From Halopseudomonas maritima (lineage in GTDB: Bacteria; Pseudomonadota; Gammaproteobacteria; Pseudomonadales; Pseudomonadaceae), in assembly GCF_021545785.1 (NCBI RefSeq), contig NZ_CP079801.1, forward strand, positions 1,488,001 through 1,552,000: 64,000 nt of DNA, in the 5' to 3' direction. The notes under the pieces are model-generated. The model searched no databases. It had not been told where the DNA came from and worked only from the letters and a program-made list of their open reading frames with translations. Positions 8,519 through 17,916 of the stretch are shown here, piece after piece; the first letter of the stretch is position 1; each line of letters opens with the position of its first letter. A program made the translations under genes and the position numbers.

Positions 8519-9328
8519 TCAGTGGCTTACCAGTTCGCAGAGCTGCCCCACCCCCTCAACAATCGCCGGCGTCGGGCGCACCAGCAGGTCGCTGTCCAGC
8601 ACGTACAGACGTTGCTGTTCGACGGCGGCCAGTTGTGGGAAGCGGCGCCATTCGTCGAGCCAGCGCTCGGCGGAGATGCCGGCGTCGGCCACGGCAATGA
8701 TGGTGTCGGGGTTGGCGACCAGCACGCCTTCGCGGCCTACCTGCGGGGCCAGGCCGGTTAGGTTGGCGAATACATTGTCCGCGCCGCAGAGGCTGAGGGC
8801 ATCCGATAGCATTTGGTCGCCAGCTACGGTGTACAGCGGGTTGTCCCACAGTTGCAGGAACACGCGGGGCTGGTTGACGCTGCGCTGCTGCCGCAATTGA
8901 TCAAGCTGACTGTTGAAACGGCTGGCCAGTGCGGCCGCTTGTGGCTTGCGCTCTAGCAGCTCGCCCAGCTGTAGGGTCATGTCGTCGATATCATCAAGCC
9001 GCTGGGGGTCAAACTCGGCAACCTGAATGTTCCAGCTGCGTAGACGCGCCAGCAATTCGGCAGGGTTGCCGCTGCTCCAGGCAAGAACCAGATCAGGTTT
9101 GGTGGCGACAACTCGCTCAGCCGACAGCGTACCGTAGCTGCCGACGCGCGCGACCTTGTCTAGCTCACCGGACAGCTGGCCATCATCCAGCACGCCAACC
9201 AGCTGACTGCGGGCATCCAGCTGCAACACCATATCGGTAAGAAAGGGGGCAATGCTAACCACCCGTTCGGCGGCGCTCAGCGGCGCAGCCAGCCAGCACA
9301 GCAGGCCAAGGCTGGCCAGCAGGCGCAT
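8519..9328 (-). CDS. Periplasmic cobalamin-type substrate-binding protein (BtuF-like)
   Basis: A 269-residue type III periplasmic binding protein: signal peptide (about 1-20, ending LSAA), then the RVVSIAPFLTDMVLQL start of the BtuF/FhuD fold, a KPDLVLAW strand and the NPDTIIAVADAG segment. Proteins of this kind carry vitamin B12 or corrinoids (sometimes Fe-siderophores) to an ABC importer. No permease or ATPase lies beside it, so it must work with transporter parts elsewhere. P. aeruginosa has a similar orphan gene next to ribA (PA4045, from memory). It abuts the upstream small membrane-protein gene without a gap, suggesting co-transcription. Confidence 0.78.
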   Translation of the reverse strand: MRLLASLGLLCWLAAPLSAAERVVSIAPFLTDMVLQLDARSQLVGVLDDGQLSGELDKVARVGSYGTLSAERVVATKPDLVLAWSSGNPAELLARLRSWNIQVAEFDPQRLDDIDDMTLQLGELLERKPQAAALASRFNSQLDQLRQQRSVNQPRVFLQLWDNPLYTVAGDQMLSDALSLCGADNVFANLTGLAPQVGREGVLVANPDTIIAVADAGISAERWLDEWRRFPQLAAVEQQRLYVLDSDLLVRPTPAIVEGVGQLCELVSH

Positions 9329-9757
9329 TCAGTCGACCCAGGCCGCCGGGGGACGGTACAGCAGCATGACGCCAAGACTGACGACTACCAGCAGTACCAG
9401 AGGGATAACCTCACCTACGCAGAAGTAATGCACCAGCGCGACCAGCGCTGGCAGGGCCGCAGCACTCAGGCCCAGGCTCTGCAAGCGGTGCAGGCTGGCC
9501 CAGGCGCCAGCCGCCTCATCGCTGGTGCCCAGGGCATCGACGCGAATCAGCGCGCGCTTGTACAAGCGGAAGCGCCACAGCGTTAGCAGCAGTGTGGTCA
9601 TGCCAATGGCGAACAGCGGCACGGCAGCGGCGTCGAACAGGCCGTTCCAGTCACCCAGTACCACCACCAGCAGAATCGGCAGCAGCAATACGGTCAGGCT
9701 GAGCATGCGCCAGACGCTGCGCAGGGTGCGCCAGTGGGGCTTGGGGTCAAACATCAT
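9329..9757 (-). CDS. Small inner-membrane protein (PA4046-like)
   Basis: A 142-residue protein with about four hydrophobic segments (about 18-35, 43-60, 93-110, 116-132), so a small integral membrane protein. I chose the ATG at 9757 (MMFDPKPHW), which overlaps the end of ribA (ATGATG...TGA); the following ATG at 9754 is an alternative. The upstream extension of the frame lies wholly inside ribA. I do not recognise a functional family; the position between ribA and the binding-protein gene is the same as in P. aeruginosa, as I recall it. Confidence 0.75.
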   Translation of the reverse strand: MMFDPKPHWRTLRSVWRMLSLTVLLLPILLVVVLGDWNGLFDAAAVPLFAIGMTTLLLTLWRFRLYKRALIRVDALGTSDEAAGAWASLHRLQSLGLSAAALPALVALVHYFCVGEVIPLVLLVVVSLGVMLLYRPPAAWVD

Positions 9758-10370
9758 CGGGCTCGGTTTCTGCCTGATGCAGCTGGCCCAGCATGTGGCC
9801 CAGCTTGCCGGCCTTGGTGGCCAGGTACTTGGTGTTGTGCGGGTTTTTGCCAAACTGCAGCGGCAAGCGTTGGGCCACCTCAACGCCAAAGCCCTGAATC
9901 GCTTTGACCTTGCGGGGGTTGTTGGTCAGCAGCTTGAGGCTGGTGATACCCAGGTGATCGAGCATCGGTTTGCAGATGCCGTAGTCGCGCTGATCGGCGC
10001 CAAAGCCCAATAGCTCGTTGGCTTCGACTGTATCGGCGCCGCCATCTTGCAGGTGATAGGCGCGAATCTTGTTCATCAGACCAATGCCACGGCCTTCCTG
10101 GCGCAGGTACAGCAGCGCGCCACGGCCTTCGTCGGCGATCGCCTTGAGCGCAGCTTCCAACTGAAAGCCGCAGTCACAGCGCAGGCTGAACAGGGCATCG
10201 CCGGTCAGGCATTCGGAGTGCAGGCGCCCGAGGACCGGCTGGCCGTCGGACACATTACCCATCGTCAGCACCACATGCTCCTTGCCGGTCGCTTCTTCCA
10301 GGAAGCCGTGCATGGTGAATGTTCCCCACTGGGTGGGCAGCTGAGATGAAGCAACAAAGGTGACTGTCAC
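9747..10370 (-). CDS. ribA: GTP cyclohydrolase II
   Basis: RibA opens GTP to 2,5-diamino-6-ribosylamino-4-pyrimidinone 5'-phosphate, the first committed step of riboflavin synthesis. The zinc ligands are visible as a Cys in SECLTGD and the pair RCDCG, followed by [10 protein letters not shown] and the GADQRDYGI and NPRKVKAI motifs. I chose the GTG at 10370 ([12 protein letters not shown]), with AGGAG seven bases upstream, giving 207 residues, the usual length; an ATG at 10409 would add 13 residues with no resemblance to the family. This is the complete catalytic enzyme; the RibA-like domain of the fused RibBA in this same cluster lacks the zinc cysteines. Confidence 0.95.
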   Translation of the reverse strand: MTVTFVASSQLPTQWGTFTMHGFLEEATGKEHVVLTMGNVSDGQPVLGRLHSECLTGDALFSLRCDCGFQLEAALKAIADEGRGALLYLRQEGRGIGLMNKIRAYHLQDGGADTVEANELLGFGADQRDYGICKPMLDHLGITSLKLLTNNPRKVKAIQGFGVEVAQRLPLQFGKNPHNTKYLATKAGKLGHMLGQLHQAETEPDDV

Positions 10371-10502
10371 ACCGGTCTCCTGTACAGCCTTTGCAAAAAG
10401 GGCTGACATATTAGCAGGAGAAGCCCTCGCGGGCGATCTGTGCGTTGCCTGGATAGCTGCGGTGAATGCTCAAGACTGCGCTGAACCGAGCCGGCTCTTG
10501 CT

Positions 10503-11168
10503 TCAGAACTTGCGCTCAAGCAGCAGCAGGTTGTCGCGCTCATCCATACGCACACGGCTGAGCCAGCTCATGCCCAGCAGTACATCCAGGGGATAAGCCC
10601 CGTCGAGCACCACGCCCTGCACATTGGTCAGCTCGATTTCGCCCACCTTGACCCGCGCCAGCGAGACCCGGTAGCCATCAACCGCGCCGCTGGCGGTGGT
10701 GGCGCGAATCGGCGTGCCGATCAGCTGGTAATCAATGCCCATGCGCCGCGCCTGATTGGCATTCATGGCGACGCTGGTGGCGCCGGTATCGACCATAAAC
10801 ACGGCGTGGTGACCGTTGATGGAGCCGGTCACCCGGAAGTGTCCACCCTCGCCACGGGGGATGCTCACCTGCTGCCGTTCGGCCTGGGCAAAGCCTTCGG
10901 TGTACTCGCGCTGCAGGCCGAACTGACGCGTCTGGCCGTCGATACGCAGGGTGGCAGTGTTACTGTCGGCAGCGACCAGCTCAACGCCCTGTACCGCGGG
11001 TTTGCCGACACGCAGCATGTGACGTGCGCCATCGATATTGACCACCGCGGCATTGGGGAACAGACCCACAACGCGGACATCGGACGCCGCCTGCAGCGCA
11101 CTGGCGCCCAGCAGCATGGAGCCGGCCAGCAGGGCCGCCAAGGGAGAAAACCTGCGTTGTTCAGCCAT
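10503..11168 (-). CDS. Retropepsin-like aspartic protease, TIGR02281-type, exported
   Basis: A 221-residue protein with an N-terminal signal or anchor (about 8-28) and a retropepsin-type domain. The catalytic motif VDTGA is at 126-130 (D127), followed by the psi-loop LLGMSWL near the C terminus. Bacterial clan AA proteases of this sort sit in the periplasm or on the membrane and act as dimers; substrates are mostly unknown. The start at 11168 (MAEQRRF) is supported by AAGGACA upstream; the 18-codon extension to 11222 runs into pgpA. A 132-base gap to ribA holds only small GC-rich palindromes. Confidence 0.82.
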   Translation of the reverse strand: MAEQRRFSPLAALLAGSMLLGASALQAASDVRVVGLFPNAAVVNIDGARHMLRVGKPAVQGVELVAADSNTATLRIDGQTRQFGLQREYTEGFAQAERQQVSIPRGEGGHFRVTGSINGHHAVFMVDTGATSVAMNANQARRMGIDYQLIGTPIRATTASGAVDGYRVSLARVKVGEIELTNVQGVVLDGAYPLDVLLGMSWLSRVRMDERDNLLLLERKF

Positions 11169-11200
11169 TGAGATGTCCTTTCCGCAATGCCAGAGAAGGG

Positions 11201-11695
11201 CTACACCATAGCCAATAGCCATTCGCCCAGCAACAGCACCAGCAGCGCCATGACGCCGGCAATCACATCGTCGAGCATAATGCCCAGGCCACCGCCAACC
11301 CGGCGATCAACCCAGCCAATCGGCCAGGGCTTCCAGATATCGAACAGGCGAAACAGCACAAAGCCGGCGAGCAACCAGGCCCAGCCGGTTGGCGCCAGCC
11401 AGAGCGCAATCCACAAACCGACAAACTCGTCCCAGACGATACCGCCGTGATCGTGCACACCCAGATCCGCTGCCGTGCGATGGCACAACCAGATACCCAG
11501 CAGCGTAGAGAGCAGAATAACCAGCGCATAGCCGCCCAGCGGCAGCTGCTGCCAGAGCAGCACAAAGGGCAGCGCCGCGAGTGTGCCCCAGGTGCCCGGC
11601 GCGGGCCGAATGGCGCCGCTGCCAAAACCAAAGGCAAGAAAGTGTATGGGGTTGCGCCACACCGAGGCGGGGGTGGATTCGTGCGTGTCAGTCAT
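11201..11695 (-). CDS. pgpA: Phosphatidylglycerophosphatase A
   Basis: A 164-residue inner-membrane enzyme that dephosphorylates phosphatidylglycerol phosphate to phosphatidylglycerol. Family features visible: the FGSGAIRPAPGTWGT motif near the N terminus, the acidic WDEFVGLW motif in the middle, the FRLFDIWKPWPI segment and GGLGIMLDDVIAG near the end, with about four hydrophobic helices. The start overlaps the end of thiL by eight bases, typical of the conserved nusB-thiL-pgpA arrangement in gammaproteobacteria. Confidence 0.96.
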   Translation of the reverse strand: MTDTHESTPASVWRNPIHFLAFGFGSGAIRPAPGTWGTLAALPFVLLWQQLPLGGYALVILLSTLLGIWLCHRTAADLGVHDHGGIVWDEFVGLWIALWLAPTGWAWLLAGFVLFRLFDIWKPWPIGWVDRRVGGGLGIMLDDVIAGVMALLVLLLGEWLLAMV

Positions 11696-12683
11696 CCTGA
11701 CTCCTGAAATGTTGATAGCCGCCGGGGCCGTCTACCGGCCGCATGCCGAGCCCCAGATCCAGCTGCACGCCCTGCCCGGCTTGCACCTGACCAATCACGC
11801 TGACCCGCTGCCCGGCTTGGCGCCAGCGCTCGATCTGCCCCCGCGCCGCACGCGGCAAGGTAAAGAGCAGTACGTAATCATCCCCGCCGCGCAGCATCCA
11901 GTCCAGTTGCTGAGGTTCTGGCCAGCTGCGCAGCGCATCGGACATGGGCAGTTGCGGGCCGTTGATCTGCAGGCACACGCCGCTGGCCTTGGCGATATGC
12001 GCCGCATCGGCCAGCAGCCCGTCGGAGACGTCCAGCCCGGCACTGGCGTGGCCGCGCAGCATGGCGCCCAATGCCAACTGCGGTAGCGGGCGCCAGAAGC
12101 GCCGGTGCAGATAGTTCTGCTCGGCAATGGGCAGGCCAGCAGGTAACGACTGGCGCAGTACCACCGCCAGCCCAGCCGCACCATCACCCAGCCGGCCGCC
12201 GACGCAGAGCAGGTCACCGGGCCGTGCGCCACTGCGGGTCAGCGCCTGGCCGACCGGCACCTGACCAAACACTGTCACGCCGATATTCAGCGGGCCGCGC
12301 GTGGTATCGCCACCGATCAGATTGATACGGCAATCATGGGCAGCATCGCCCAGGCCGGCAGAAAACGCCTGTAACCAGCCCGGTTCGGCCTGCGGCAGGG
12401 TCAGCGCTAGGGTAAAGCCCAAGGGTTCAGCGGCCATGGCAGCAAGGTCGCTGACAGCCACGGCAAGGGCGCGGTAACCCAACTCGGCGGGGGGGCAATT
12501 AACGGGGAAGTGAACACCCTCGACCAGGGTGTCGGTAGAAATGACCAGCTGCTGACCAGCCGCTGGTTGCAGCAGCGCGGCATCGTCACCGATGCCCAGG
12601 GCGACCGCCCCGCTGGCTGCGGCCCGCTGCAGTCGCTCGGTGCGAAAGTAGCGGGCAATCAGGTCAAACTCGTCCAGCGCCAT
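11688..12683 (-). CDS. thiL: Thiamine-monophosphate kinase
   Basis: A 331-residue kinase that makes thiamine pyrophosphate from thiamine phosphate. The AIR-synthase-like fold is shown by GIGDDAA (30-36), STDTLVEGVHF, the metal-binding SDLAAMAAEP and GGDTTRG motifs, and LDVSDGL in the C-terminal half. It lies ten bases downstream of nusB and overlaps pgpA, so the three form one transcription unit with the rib genes upstream. Confidence 0.97.
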   Translation of the reverse strand: MALDEFDLIARYFRTERLQRAAASGAVALGIGDDAALLQPAAGQQLVISTDTLVEGVHFPVNCPPAELGYRALAVAVSDLAAMAAEPLGFTLALTLPQAEPGWLQAFSAGLGDAAHDCRINLIGGDTTRGPLNIGVTVFGQVPVGQALTRSGARPGDLLCVGGRLGDGAAGLAVVLRQSLPAGLPIAEQNYLHRRFWRPLPQLALGAMLRGHASAGLDVSDGLLADAAHIAKASGVCLQINGPQLPMSDALRSWPEPQQLDWMLRGGDDYVLLFTLPRAARGQIERWRQAGQRVSVIGQVQAGQGVQLDLGLGMRPVDGPGGYQHFRSQDD

Positions 12684-12693
12684 GGCCGGGCGA

Positions 12694-13170
12694 TCAGCGT
12701 CCCTTGCGAGCGGCGTTGACCTCAGCCTTGCGCAGACGCGGCGCCAGCTTGTCGAGGATGCCGTTGACGTACTTGTGACCGTCAGTCGCGCCGAAAGACT
12801 TGGCCATCTCGATGGCTTCGTTGATGACTACGCGGTAGGGCACGTCGATGCGCTTGAGGAGCTCATAAACGCCGATACGCAGCACCGCCAGTTCGATGGG
12901 GTCCAGCTCCTTGATGTCGCGATCCAGCACGACGCCCAGCTCGCCGTCGATGTCGCCGAGATTACGCGGCACACCGGTCAGCAGCTCGTGGAAGTAGGCA
13001 CCGTCCACCTTGCTGAAGTCGTTGTCGGTGCGAAACTGCGCCTCGATGTCCGATACCGGCAGATCAGCCATATGCCAGGCGTACAGCGCCTGCAAAGCCA
13101 GACTGCGAGCCTTGCGGCGGGCCGATGCCTTCGGGCGACCGGCGGTGCCAGAACTCTGCTGACCGTCCAT
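12694..13170 (-). CDS. nusB: Transcription antitermination factor NusB
   Basis: A 158-residue all-helical protein. The [15 protein letters not shown] helix, the [19 protein letters not shown] region and the [28 protein letters not shown] segment are diagnostic. NusB pairs with NusE (ribosomal protein S10, encoded here at 53887-54198) on boxA RNA to prevent premature termination in rRNA operons. Its ATG overlaps the last base of the ribH stop codon, the standard ribH-nusB coupling. Confidence 0.97.
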   Translation of the reverse strand: MDGQQSSGTAGRPKASARRKARSLALQALYAWHMADLPVSDIEAQFRTDNDFSKVDGAYFHELLTGVPRNLGDIDGELGVVLDRDIKELDPIELAVLRIGVYELLKRIDVPYRVVINEAIEMAKSFGATDGHKYVNGILDKLAPRLRKAEVNAARKGR

Positions 13171-13646
13171 CAGGCCTCCAGCTGCTTGATCACGCTGACC
13201 ATTTCATAGGCAGACATGGCCGCTTCTGCGCCCTTGTTGCCGGCCTTGGTGCCGGAACGCTCGATGGCCTGCTCGATGCTGTCGACGGTCAGTACGCCGA
13301 AGGCGACCGGGATACCGTATTCCAGCGATACCGCGCCAACGCCTTTCACGCACTCACCGGCTACGTATTCAAAGTGCGGTGTGCCGCCACGGATAACCGC
13401 GCCCAGGGTAACAATGGCGTCGAACTTCTTCAGATCAGCCACTTTCTTGACCATCAGCGGAATTTCAAACGCGCCGGGTACGCGGATGATGGTGATGTCG
13501 GACTCGTTTACGCCGTGGCGCTTGAGTGAATCTACAGCGCCCTCGACCAGGCTCTCGACGACAAAGCTGTTGAACCGGCCAACAACCAGTGCATAGCGGC
13601 CTTGGCCAGTTACAAAATCGCCTTCGATGGTACGGATAGCAGTCAT
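13170..13646 (-). CDS. ribH: 6,7-dimethyl-8-ribityllumazine synthase
   Basis: A 158-residue enzyme that condenses the ribityl-pyrimidine with 3,4-dihydroxybutanone phosphate to make lumazine, the penultimate riboflavin step. Visible motifs: [31 protein letters not shown] (catalytic His) and [17 protein letters not shown]. The ATG at 13646 sits at proper distance from GAGAGAG; an in-frame GTG at 13652 is less well placed. The gene is separated from ribBA by about 60 bases that contain a stable hairpin. Confidence 0.97.
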   Translation of the reverse strand: MTAIRTIEGDFVTGQGRYALVVGRFNSFVVESLVEGAVDSLKRHGVNESDITIIRVPGAFEIPLMVKKVADLKKFDAIVTLGAVIRGGTPHFEYVAGECVKGVGAVSLEYGIPVAFGVLTVDSIEQAIERSGTKAGNKGAEAAMSAYEMVSVIKQLEA

Positions 13647-13671
13647 GGGCACTCTCTCTCAATTAAAGAAC

Positions 13672-13695
13672 CGGCAGCGCGCTAAGGCGCTGTCG
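13672..13695 (-). other. Hairpin between ribBA and ribH
   Basis: An imperfect inverted repeat (CGGCAGCGC / GCGCTGTCG, one G-U pair, 6-base loop) in the short ribBA-ribH gap. No T-run follows on the coding strand, so it is more likely an mRNA processing or stability element than a terminator. Confidence 0.4.
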
Positions 13696-13708
13696 TGAAT
13701 CAATGCGT

Positions 13709-14803
13709 TTATTCGCAGGGCAAGTATTCTACTACTTCCAGGTCAAAGCCGGATATGGCGTTGAACTTCATCGGTGCCGACAGCAGGCGCATCTTGCGTA
13801 CGCCCAGATCACGCAGGATCTGAGAGCCGGCCCCTACCGTATTGTAGGTCGACGGGCGGCGTGGCGCCGATTTGCCCTGACCCAGGTTGGCTACGTGGTC
13901 AAGCAACGCCTGCGAATCCACCTGATTACCCAGCAGCAGCACCACACCGCGACCTTCAGCCGCCACCCGGCGCATGGCCTCCTGCAGGCTCCAGCGGCCC
14001 GGCTCGGGTACCAGGAACAGATCACGCAGCGGGTCGACATTGTGTACCCGCACCAGCGTCGGCTCCTCGGGCTGGATGTCGCCCAGGGTCAGCGCCATGT
14101 GCACCACATCGTCGGTGCGGTCGCGGTAGGCCACCAGGTTGAACTCGCCCAGCTCGCTGCTCAGCAATTTCTCTTCGGCGCGCTCTACCGTGCGCTCATT
14201 AAGCAGACGGTAGTGAATCAGGTCGGCAATGGTGCCAATCTTGATGTTGTGCTGCTTGGCAAACTCTTCCAGCTCCGGGCGACGCGACATGCTGCCATCG
14301 TCGTTCATGATCTCGCAGATCACAGCCGACTCGCCAAAGCCGGCCATACGGGCCAGGTCACAGGAGGCTTCGGTATGACCGGCACGCGCCAGCACGCCAC
14401 CGGGCTGCGCCATCAGCGGGAAGATATGGCCGGGGCTGACGATATCTTCGGCCACGGCATTGGCAGCCGCAGCAGCCTGCACTGTGCGTGCGCGGTCGGC
14501 AGCGGAAATGCCGGTGCTGACGCCAACCGCCGCCTCGATGGATACGGTGAACTTGGTACCAAAACCCGAGCCATTGCGCTGCACCATCAGCGGCAGCTTG
14601 AGGCGCTCGCAGCGCTCCAGGCTCATCGGCATGCAGATCAGGCCACGGCCGTAGCGTGCCATGAAGTTGATGTGCTCGGCCTGGCAGGCCTCGGCGGCCA
14701 TGATCAGATCGCCTTCGTTCTCGCGGTCTTCGTCATCCATCAGGATGACCATCTTGCCGGCGCGAATATCTTCGATCAGTTCTTCGATGCTGTTGAGTTT
14801 CAT
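13709..14803 (-). CDS. ribBA: 3,4-dihydroxy-2-butanone 4-phosphate synthase fused to degenerate GTP cyclohydrolase II domain
   Basis: A 364-residue fusion. Residues 1-200 are the RibB domain, which makes dihydroxybutanone phosphate from ribulose 5-phosphate: MDDEDRENEGDL, FMARYGRGLICMP, STGISAADRA and GHTEASCDL are all present. Residues 205-364 resemble GTP cyclohydrolase II (VRVHNVDPLRDLF, AAEGRGVVLLL, RDLGVRKMRLLS), but the zinc cysteines are missing and the QEGRGIGL motif is lost. That half is therefore probably inactive, and the separate ribA in this cluster supplies the activity. Such fusions are usual in Pseudomonas. It lies between ribE and ribH in the operon. Confidence 0.93.
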   Translation of the reverse strand: MKLNSIEELIEDIRAGKMVILMDDEDRENEGDLIMAAEACQAEHINFMARYGRGLICMPMSLERCERLKLPLMVQRNGSGFGTKFTVSIEAAVGVSTGISAADRARTVQAAAAANAVAEDIVSPGHIFPLMAQPGGVLARAGHTEASCDLARMAGFGESAVICEIMNDDGSMSRRPELEEFAKQHNIKIGTIADLIHYRLLNERTVERAEEKLLSSELGEFNLVAYRDRTDDVVHMALTLGDIQPEEPTLVRVHNVDPLRDLFLVPEPGRWSLQEAMRRVAAEGRGVVLLLGNQVDSQALLDHVANLGQGKSAPRRPSTYNTVGAGSQILRDLGVRKMRLLSAPMKFNAISGFDLEVVEYLPCE

Positions 14804-14826
14804 CCGGCCCTCCGGGGGCAGGTTAA

Positions 14827-15489
14827 TCAGGATTTGAGGAAACCGTTCTCGGCCAGAAAGGCCATGCTGATGCCACCAGCGGTCGGCTCTGCGGCCTTCT
14901 CACCGAGCAGCAAACGCTCCAGATAGCGGGCAATCAGATCCACTTCCAGATTGACGATGGTGCCGGGCTGGTAATCGCCCATGACGGTTTCCTGCAGGGT
15001 GTGCGGAACAATGTTCAGGTGGAAGACCGCGCCTTCCACGGCGTTGACGGTCAGGCTGGTGCCGTCCACGGTGATCGAGCCTTTTTCGGCGATGTACTTC
15101 GCCAGCTCGGCCGGTGCTTCAACGCGGAAGTGCCAGGAGCGGGCATCCTGGTGCAGCGACAGCACCTTGCCGACGCCGTCGACGTGGCCGCTGACCAGGT
15201 GACCACCAAGCCGGGTGGTCGGCGTCAGGGCCTTTTCCAGGTTGACCCGACTGCCCGGCTTCAGCGACGCCAGAGCGGTACGGCGAATGGTCTCCTGGCT
15301 AACATCAGCCCAGAAGCCGTCACCGGGCAATTCAATAGCCGTCAGGCAGACGCCGTTGACCGCGATGCTGTCGCCCAGTTTGACGTCGCCCAGATCCAGC
15401 TTGCCGGTACGCACGTAGAGACGCACGTCACCGCCCTGGGGCTGCATGCTCTGAATCTGGCCAACCGCTTCGATAATACCGGTAAACAT
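14827..15489 (-). CDS. ribE: Riboflavin synthase, alpha subunit
   Basis: A 220-residue enzyme that dismutates two lumazine molecules to riboflavin. It has the internal duplication typical of the family: each half carries a lumazine-binding fold, with MFTGIIEAVG at the N terminus, GDSIAVNGVCLTA in the first half and KGSITVDGTSLTVN in the second, plus GGHLVSGHVDGVG. It lies 23 bases before ribBA and 27 bases after nhaD on the same strand. Confidence 0.97.
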   Translation of the reverse strand: MFTGIIEAVGQIQSMQPQGGDVRLYVRTGKLDLGDVKLGDSIAVNGVCLTAIELPGDGFWADVSQETIRRTALASLKPGSRVNLEKALTPTTRLGGHLVSGHVDGVGKVLSLHQDARSWHFRVEAPAELAKYIAEKGSITVDGTSLTVNAVEGAVFHLNIVPHTLQETVMGDYQPGTIVNLEVDLIARYLERLLLGEKAAEPTAGGISMAFLAENGFLKS

Positions 15490-15516
15490 GAATTGCCTCG
15501 TTTTTGCCGTTGCCGG

Positions 15517-16773
15517 TCAGGAGACCAGCAGACCCAGACCATAAACAGCGACAAAGCCGAAGGCAAAGGCCATCAGCAACAGTCCAAAGCTGCGCAGGTA
15601 GGTCATGAATGTCAGGCCGGGCATCTTGCTCATGGCAACGATACCGGCAGCGGAGCCAATTATAAGCAGGGAACCACCCACACCAACAGCGTAGGTCAGC
15701 CCCATCCACTCGGCGATGGTCATCTGCAGGTCGGCCTTGAGCAAGGCGGCGGTCAGCGGCACGTTGTCGATCAGCGCCGAGAGCATGCCCATCAGGAAGT
15801 TGGCGGCCATCGGTGGCATCAGGTCGTACAGTGACGTCAGGCTCTGCAGGGTGCCGATGTACTGCAACATGCCGACCAGCAGCAACACGCCGAGGAAGAA
15901 CAGCAGCGTCTCGAACTCGATGACCCGGATGTATTCCAGAATCGGGTCGTTGTCGATGTCTTCGTTGAAAAAGCGGGCGATCAGGAACATCAGCGCCAAG
16001 CCGGTCAGGAAGGTCAGCACCGGCGGAATGGCAAAGAACAGGCTGAGCAGAATGGTCGCCAGAATAGTGACCAGAAACAGCCCGCCGATGACCTGATCGA
16101 CGCCGCGCAGCTCGTGCAGCTCATTGCGCTCGATGACAACCTCGTCGCCCATGCCGATCGACAGCAGCGCCGCCAGCAGCAGCACGGCCAGCAGTGCCGG
16201 CAGGCTCAGCAGCAGCAGATTGGTGATCTCGACCTTGTCGGCCATAAAGATCATCAGCGTGGTCACATCACCGGTGATCATCGCCACACCGCCGGAGTTG
16301 ACCGCAAACACCACCAGCGTGGCGAAGCGCAGCATCTTGCGCAGCTCAAGGTTCAGGCTGAGTACCAGCGCCACCGACACCAGGGTGGCGGTGATGTTGT
16401 CGGCAATTGAGGAGAACACAAAGCAGAAGCCGCCGGTCAAGAACAGCAGTTTGCGCTCGGTAATGCGCCCAGGAAGGATGCGGTAGATGACGTTTTCGAT
16501 CAGCCCCTTCTTGTTCAGGTAGGCAACGAAGGTCATGGTCGCCAGCAGGAACAGCCAGAGACTGGCGATATCGGTGATGTTCTCGTTCAGCGCCTCATGT
16601 ACCTGCTCGCGTACCGCCTCGCTGGGCGCGGCGATAAACAGCACCAGCCAGGACAGGGCGCCGAACAGCAGCACCACCTTGGCCTTGTTTACATGGATAA
16701 CTTCTTCAAGCACCACGCCCAAAAAGGCGATCACTGCCATCGCCAGGAGCAGTATCTGTACGCTGCTTTGCAT
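15517..16773 (-). CDS. nhaD: NhaD-type Na+/H+ antiporter
   Basis: A 418-residue polytopic inner-membrane protein of the ion-transporter superfamily. Features of NhaD: about twelve hydrophobic segments, the motif SSIADNITATLVSVAL near residue 120, NSGGVAMITGDVTTLMIF near 165, and the C-terminal repeat SALIDNVPLTAALL followed by GGSLLIIGSAAGIVAM. NhaD exports Na+ or Li+ in exchange for protons and is frequent in marine and halophilic bacteria. It is inserted between ribD and ribE with gaps of only 12-27 bases, so it is probably co-transcribed with riboflavin genes, an unusual neighbourhood. Confidence 0.9.
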   Translation of the reverse strand: MQSSVQILLLAMAVIAFLGVVLEEVIHVNKAKVVLLFGALSWLVLFIAAPSEAVREQVHEALNENITDIASLWLFLLATMTFVAYLNKKGLIENVIYRILPGRITERKLLFLTGGFCFVFSSIADNITATLVSVALVLSLNLELRKMLRFATLVVFAVNSGGVAMITGDVTTLMIFMADKVEITNLLLLSLPALLAVLLLAALLSIGMGDEVVIERNELHELRGVDQVIGGLFLVTILATILLSLFFAIPPVLTFLTGLALMFLIARFFNEDIDNDPILEYIRVIEFETLLFFLGVLLLVGMLQYIGTLQSLTSLYDLMPPMAANFLMGMLSALIDNVPLTAALLKADLQMTIAEWMGLTYAVGVGGSLLIIGSAAGIVAMSKMPGLTFMTYLRSFGLLLMAFAFGFVAVYGLGLLVS

Positions 16774-16785
16774 TGGTTAACACTC

Positions 16786-17916
16786 TCAGGAAGGGAAAAT
16801 CGGGCGTGCAGTGATGCGCCAATCCTGGCCTATGGCTCGCATATCGGTGATGGCGACGTCCATCGCCTCGCTCATGCTCTCGAAGGGGAGCTGCATCAGG
16901 GGGCGCGCCTGACTGCCCAAGAGGCGCGGCGCCATATACACAATCACTTCATCAACCAGGCCGGCACGCCAGAAGGCGCCCGACAGCCCGGCACCGGCTT
17001 CGACCAGTACCTCGTTGCAGCCGCGCGCGGCGAGGGTCTGCAACACGGCCTGCAGATCGACTTTGCCGTCTGCACCGGGGACCGCCAGCAATTCGCTGCC
17101 AACGGCCAGATAATCATCGGCGGCCTGCTCAGCGCTGGTGCTGATCACCAGCGTGGGGCCTGCCTCACGGAAAAAACGCTGCTCTAACGGCACCCGGCGC
17201 AGGCTGTCGACCAGCACGCGCAGGGGTTGTCGGGCCGCCGCGGCGGCCGCTTCATCATCCGGCAGCCCTAGTTCACTGGCGCGCACGGTCAGCGCCGAGT
17301 CATCCAGCAGCACGCTGTCGGCACCGCTCACCACCGCGCCGCTGCGCGCCCGCAGGCGCTGCACATCGGCCCGGGCAGCCGGGCCGGTAATCCACTTGCT
17401 TTCACCGCTGGCCATGGCGGTGCGGCCATCCAGGCTCATGGCCAGCTTGACGCGCACCCAGGGCAGACCCTGCTGCATGCGCTTGATAAAGCCGGGGTTA
17501 AGCGCCCGTGCCTGCTCTTCCAGCAGCCCGCACTCAACCGCAATACCGGCTTCGCGCAGCCGCTGCAGGCCGTTGCCAGCCACCAGGGGGTTTGGGTCCT
17601 GCATGGCGGCGACCATGCGCGACACACCGGCCTTGATCAGCGCATCGGCGCAGGGTGGGGTCTTGCCAACGTGGCTGCAGGGCTCAAGGGTGACGTACGC
17701 CGTGGCACCACGGGCTCGCTCGCCGGCCTGTGCCAGGGCGTTTACCTCGGCGTGACCTTCACCGGCACGCACATGCCAACCCTCACCGACCACCTCGCCA
17801 TCGGCGACCAGCACACAACCCACGCGCGGATTGGGTTCAGTGGTGTACAGGCCGCGCTCGGCCAGCATCAGCGCCCGGCTCATCCAGCTGCGGTCGGCAG
17901 CGCTCCACTCAGGCAT
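16786..17916 (-). CDS. ribD: Bifunctional diaminohydroxyphosphoribosylaminopyrimidine deaminase / reductase
   Basis: A 376-residue two-domain enzyme for the second and third riboflavin steps. The N-terminal deaminase domain (1-150) has the zinc motif GHAEVNAL and [11 protein letters not shown]; the C-terminal reductase domain (150-376) has [25 protein letters not shown] and the NADPH-fold [13 protein letters not shown]. The start overlaps the end of nrdR by eight bases, the conserved nrdR-ribD pairing of gammaproteobacteria. Confidence 0.97.
   Translation of the reverse strand: MPEWSAADRSWMSRALMLAERGLYTTEPNPRVGCVLVADGEVVGEGWHVRAGEGHAEVNALAQAGERARGATAYVTLEPCSHVGKTPPCADALIKAGVSRMVAAMQDPNPLVAGNGLQRLREAGIAVECGLLEEQARALNPGFIKRMQQGLPWVRVKLAMSLDGRTAMASGESKWITGPAARADVQRLRARSGAVVSGADSVLLDDSALTVRASELGLPDDEAAAAAARQPLRVLVDSLRRVPLEQRFFREAGPTLVISTSAEQAADDYLAVGSELLAVPGADGKVDLQAVLQTLAARGCNEVLVEAGAGLSGAFWRAGLVDEVIVYMAPRLLGSQARPLMQLPFESMSEAMDVAITDMRAIGQDWRITARPIFPS

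Noticed and set aside
13703..14926. 407-codon plus-strand frame opposite ribBA
   Set aside because: Antisense shadow of a certain gene with a Gln/His/Arg-rich nonsense product.
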